7,400 bases of DNA from Oscillospiraceae bacterium (GTDB lineage Bacteria; Bacillota; Clostridia; Oscillospirales; Acutalibacteraceae), in the NCBI GenBank assembly GCA_003499325.1, contig DNIP01000185.1:1-7400 (forward strand), given 5' to 3'. Each line of letters starts with the position of its first letter. Positions within the stretch are counted from its first letter, which is position 1. Positions 4,838 to 7,400 of this stretch are shown piece by piece. The position numbers were made by a program, and so were the translations under genes. Under the pieces are notes generated by a model. It saw only the letters and a list, made by a program, of their open reading frames with translations, was not told the DNA's origin and ran no database searches.

Positions 4838-5512
4838 ATGAGCAAATTACTGATTGTTGACGATGAATTCCGCATCCGCGAGCTCATCAAAAAATACGCC
4901 CTGTATGAGGGTCACGAGGTCGATGAAGCGGAGAACGGCGTGGCCGCCGTCAGCAAATGCCGCAACAACACCTATGACCTGATCATCATGGATATCATGA
5001 TGCCCGAGCTGGACGGCTTCGGCGCGGTGGAGCAGATCCGCAAATTCTGCAATACGCCCATCATCATGCTGTCCGCCCGCGGCGAGGAATACGACCGCTT
5101 GACGGGCTTTGAGGCAGGCGTGGATGACTATGTCATCAAGCCGTTCTCTCCCAAGGAGCTGATGATGCGCGTTGCCGCGGTACTCAGGCGCTCCGGCGGC
5201 GATCAAAAGAATGAGAAAAACGCCGGCTTTGTCTATCAGGGGCTCTCCATCGACTATGCCGCGCGCGTCGTCACGGTCGACGGTGAACGTGTACGCCTGA
5301 CGCCGCGAGAATATGAACTGCTGTACTACATGGTCAACAACAAGGGCATCGCCCTGACGCGCGAACAGCTGATCTCCAAGGTATGGGGCTATGATTTCTT
5401 CGGTGACGACCGCACGCTCGACACTCACATCAAGCTGCTGCGCAAAAGTCTGGGTGAATACTCCAAGCTGATCGTCACCCTCAGAGGAGTTGGTTATCGT
5501 TTTGAAACCTAA
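4838..5512 (+). CDS. OmpR/PhoB-family response regulator
   Basis: A 224-residue DNA-binding response regulator in the usual two-domain layout. The receiver domain (1-117) has acidic Asp8-Asp9, phospho-acceptor Asp52 in MDIMMPELDG, Ser79 at the switch position and Lys101 in KPFSPKEL. The winged-helix output domain (about 130-224) contains LTPREYELL, REQLISKVWGYDF, RTLDTHIKLLRKSLG and the C-terminal hairpin LRGVGYRFE. These motifs put it in the PhoB/WalR/VanR-like group, but the target cannot be read from sequence. The ATG at 4838 has GGAGG six bases upstream; a GTG extension from 4799 would add 13 residues before the conserved KLLIVDDE strand and cover the proximal promoter. Its stop overlaps the start region of the kinase, its evident partner. 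Confidence 0.96.
   Translation: MSKLLIVDDEFRIRELIKKYALYEGHEVDEAENGVAAVSKCRNNTYDLIIMDIMMPELDGFGAVEQIRKFCNTPIIMLSARGEEYDRLTGFEAGVDDYVIKPFSPKELMMRVAAVLRRSGGDQKNEKNAGFVYQGLSIDYAARVVTVDGERVRLTPREYELLYYMVNNKGIALTREQLISKVWGYDFFGDDRTLDTHIKLLRKSLGEYSKLIVTLRGVGYRFET
5483..5489 (+). promoter_or_regulatory. Kinase ribosome binding site inside the regulator gene
   Basis: AGAGGAG lies within the last codons of the response regulator. It abuts a TTG at 5490 (no spacing) and is 12 bases before an in-frame TTG at 5502. The spacing favours 5502. No in-frame ATG occurs near the start of the kinase. Confidence 0.55.
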
Positions 5513-7064
5513 TGCTGCACCGGCGCCGACCGAGAAGGCTGCCGCCAAAAAAAGACCCCTTCGGTTTTATCTTTCCATCGGATTTTTGATCTTCTCCGCC
5601 TTACTGCTGATCGTGCTGTGGCTGTTCCAGACGGTATTTCTCGAGTCGTTCTACAAAACCGTCAAGACCAAGCAGGTGCAATCCTGCGCCTACTCGCTGG
5701 CGGATTACATCGACACCGACAGCTTCTCCCGGCTTGTCACCGAGATCGAGGAGCAGAACAGTATGGTCGTCGGCGTATACGATACCAGCGATACGGAGTT
5801 TATCTGTACCTACTTTTCGACCGCGCAATACGGCTTTGATTCAAAGATCTCGATGAACACCGTCTATGATCTGTATCAAAACGCCGTCAGCAACGGCGGC
5901 GAGCATTCGACGATCACACAGTTTAAGCGTGAGGAGCGGTTCTTTAAGCCAGATGAACAGAAAATGCGCGAATTCAACAAGGAACAGACAGCTGCTTCCA
6001 TCGATGAATTCCACCAGATGCACGAGCCCTCTCTGGAGCGTCCTGTTTCCGAGAACTTATCCTATGCCAAGATCGTCGGGTCGGGCGATAGTGAACGCCT
6101 GCTGATCGTCGAGAGCGAGATCACCCCCGTGAACAGCGTTGTCGGCACCCTGCGCATCCAGCTGATCATCATGACCGCGATCATCCTGATCCTCAGTATC
6201 ATCATCGCGGTATTCCTCGCGAAACGGATCGCGCGACCCATTTCGGAAACGAACGAAAAGGCAAAATCCCTCGCCAAGCAGGAGTATGACATCACCTTTG
6301 AGAACGGCGAATACCGCGAGATCACGGAGCTCAACGCCACCCTGACCTATGCGGCGGGCGAGCTGAAAAAGGTCGACAAGCTCCAAAAGGAGCTAATCTC
6401 CAATATCTCGCACGATCTGCGCACGCCGCTGACGATGATCACGGGCTATGCCGAGGTGATGCAGGATCTGCCCGGCGAGATGACCGCCGAGAATCTCCAG
6501 ATCATCATCGACGAGACCAATCGCCTGAATTCACTGGTCACCGATCTGCTCGATATCTCGCGCCTGCAAAGCAACACTGCCGATATCAAAAAAGCGCCGT
6601 TCTCGCTGACCAAGTGTATTGAGAGCATCTTTGCCCGCTACACCAAGCTGATCGAGAACGATGGGCTGATCATTTCCTTTGAGCATGAGGAAGAGGTGTT
6701 CGTCATGGGCGACGAGCTGCGCATCACTCAGGTGCTGTATAACCTGATCAATAACGCCATCAACTATATCGGCGACGACAAGACGGTCATCGTGCGCCAG
6801 ACCGTGAAGGACGATCGCGTCCGCATCGAGATCATCGACCACGGCGAGGGGATCAGCGAAGAAAACCTGAAATATATCTGGGATCGGTATTATCGCGTTA
6901 CACAGGAGCATCGACGCGCGAAGATCGGCACGGGTCTGGGGCTCTCCATCGTGAAAAATATCCTGATCGCGCACGACGCCGAATACGGGGTGGAATCTAC
7001 GCTCGGCGAGGGCTCGGACTTCTGGTTCTCATTGCCGATCATCCCCACCGATACGGAGGAATAA
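5502..7064 (+). CDS. Membrane sensor histidine kinase
   Basis: 520 residues from TTG 5502, or 524 from TTG 5490. Numbering here uses 5502. Basic cytoplasmic start (1-22), TM1 about 24-47, an extracytoplasmic domain of ~170 residues (48-217) of no type I recognise, TM2 about 218-240, then HAMP (about 241-292). The dimerisation/phospho-acceptor domain has His304 in ISHDLRTPLT. The ATPase domain carries the N-box NLINNAINY (Asn414, 417, 418), G1 box DHGEGI (446-451), F-box-like WDRYYR and G2 box GTGLGLSIVKN (476-486). All catalytic motifs are intact, so it should autophosphorylate and pass phosphate to Asp52 of the adjacent regulator. The start overlaps the regulator's end, indicating coupled translation and near-equal expression. 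The sensor domain contains a highly charged Lys/Glu-rich segment (about 141-163). Confidence 0.94.
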   Translation: MKPNAAPAPTEKAAAKKRPLRFYLSIGFLIFSALLLIVLWLFQTVFLESFYKTVKTKQVQSCAYSLADYIDTDSFSRLVTEIEEQNSMVVGVYDTSDTEFICTYFSTAQYGFDSKISMNTVYDLYQNAVSNGGEHSTITQFKREERFFKPDEQKMREFNKEQTAASIDEFHQMHEPSLERPVSENLSYAKIVGSGDSERLLIVESEITPVNSVVGTLRIQLIIMTAIILILSIIIAVFLAKRIARPISETNEKAKSLAKQEYDITFENGEYREITELNATLTYAAGELKKVDKLQKELISNISHDLRTPLTMITGYAEVMQDLPGEMTAENLQIIIDETNRLNSLVTDLLDISRLQSNTADIKKAPFSLTKCIESIFARYTKLIENDGLIISFEHEEEVFVMGDELRITQVLYNLINNAINYIGDDKTVIVRQTVKDDRVRIEIIDHGEGISEENLKYIWDRYYRVTQEHRRAKIGTGLGLSIVKNILIAHDAEYGVESTLGEGSDFWFSLPIIPTDTEE

Positions 7065-7091
7065 GCTGATTCTCATCATAATTACGGCGGG

Positions 7092-7108
7092 AGAAAAACC
7101 CCTGCCCT
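7092..7108. repeat. Dispersed intergenic repeat, copy 2
   Basis: AGAAAAACCCCTGCCCT, related to 4693-4708. With the preceding GGCGGG it can fold into an imperfect hairpin (GGCGGG with CCCTGCC, one bulge). No T-run follows, so a terminator role for the kinase gene is doubtful. Confidence 0.35.
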
Positions 7109-7134
7109 ACATAAATCGTTTCGTATTACTTGTA

Positions 7135-7292
7135 ATACTAAGTAGCAATAAAAAGCTTTAAAAAGATATTAGCGGAGAATTTCGCAGAACAAGGCGGAGG
7201 GCGCAGGCAGGCTGGCGCCTGTCAAGACTGACAACGCAGTTATACGGAATTCTCCGCAATAGATATTTAATTGTTTTATTGCTACTTAGTAT
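7135..7292. mobile_element. MITE-like inverted-repeat element, non-coding
   Basis: About 158 bp bounded by 19 bp perfect terminal inverted repeats: ATACTAAGTAGCAATAAAA (7135-7153) and its complement (7274-7292). A second nested pair, GCGGAGAATT (7172-7181) and AATTCTCCGC (7248-7257), extends to 13 pairs with one G-U. The GC-rich core folds further: CAGGC/GCCTG (7204-7221) and TGTCA-AGAC-TGACA (7220-7233). TA occurs at both outer borders, compatible with a TA target duplication if the repeats start at CTAAGTAGC. There is no transposase or credible ORF, so it would need a transposase supplied in trans. It lies between convergent gene ends, so a structured RNA or bidirectional terminator is the main alternative. 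Confidence 0.6.
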
Positions 7293-7400
7293 CAACCGCC
7301 TGCGTGATTCTCTCGCGATAACGGTGCAGCGCTGCTTCATCGCTGTTTTCCGTGAATTGCTTGATAGAGGCGAGCGGGTCATCCTTTGCGTCAGGAAGCC
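7282..7400 (-). CDS. C-terminal end of an unidentified protein, cut by window edge
   Basis: Read from the right edge on the minus strand, one frame stays open for 38 codons and ends in TAG at 7282-7284. The visible tail includes DDPLASIKQFTENSDEAALH and ends RYRERITQAVDTK. It is charged and probably helical, with ordinary codon usage and composition; the other two frames give a stop or an arginine/serine-rich nonsense product. The stop and the last codons (about DTK) fall inside the right terminal repeat of the 7135-7292 element, so the natural C-terminus may have been altered. It converges on the histidine kinase gene. No family can be assigned from 38 residues. Confidence 0.6.
   Translation of the reverse strand, partial: LPDAKDDPLASIKQFTENSDEAALHRYRERITQAVDTK

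Noticed and set aside
5512..5514. ATG overlapping the regulator stop as the kinase start
   Set aside because: It is in a different frame from the kinase coding sequence.
4847..5548. 233-codon minus-strand frame
   Set aside because: Antisense shadow of the response regulator, which has complete family motifs.
7158..7382. 74-codon minus-strand frame across the inverted-repeat element
   Set aside because: It crosses the element, is rich in Arg/Ser/Leu, and overlaps in another frame the more plausible C-terminal coding end at 7282-7400. Such frames arise from repeat DNA.
1..7400. CRISPR array, tRNA, rRNA or transposase gene
   Set aside because: No regularly spaced repeats, cloverleaf or rRNA-like segments, and no DDE or serine/tyrosine recombinase motifs were seen on either strand.

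Overview
The window looks like the chromosome of a gut or rumen Clostridia, most likely an Oscillospiraceae/Ruminococcus-type anaerobe. The evidence is a secreted protein with a C-terminal type I dockerin (cellulosome or amylosome chemistry), the [FeFe]-hydrogenase maturase HydE (a hydrogen-evolving fermenter), an OmpR/PhoB-type two-component pair, strong AGGAG ribosome sites, and intergenic DNA rich in short repeats. This placement is inferred from gene content, not from a marker gene.

Layout. Positions 1-1207 (minus) hold the first ~402 codons of asparagine synthase asnB, cut by the left edge, with a promoter and leader at about 1208-1328. Positions 1442-3302 (minus) hold hydE and then tcdA, probably one transcript ending at a hairpin/U-tract terminator at 1401-1437. 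The 97 bp between these two genes carries a degenerate palindromic repeat. hydE has a near-consensus promoter whose -10 overlaps an upstream ATG, so the true start is the downstream ATG at 3302. Positions 3303-3608 form a divergent promoter region. Positions 3609-4619 (plus) encode the dockerin protein, closed by a strong terminator at 4641-4668. Positions 4838-7064 (plus) encode a response regulator and a sensor histidine kinase that overlap and are translationally coupled. Positions 7135-7292 are a ~158 bp element with 19 bp perfect terminal inverted repeats and no gene. The 3' end of an unidentified minus-strand gene enters from the right edge and has its stop codon inside that element's right repeat.

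How the parts relate. asnB (nitrogen assimilation), tcdA (tRNA ct6A modification) and hydE (H-cluster assembly) are housekeeping or metabolic and not obviously linked. The dockerin protein should be exported and held on a cohesin-bearing scaffold. The neighbouring two-component system senses an unknown extracytoplasmic signal; a link to the dockerin protein is only positional, since a terminator separates them.

I found no CRISPR array, tRNA, rRNA, phage gene or transposase. The least ordinary items are the inverted-repeat element at 7135-7292 with its effect on the neighbouring gene end, the unclassified middle region of the dockerin protein, the T9 run in its promoter spacer, and several dispersed intergenic repeats.
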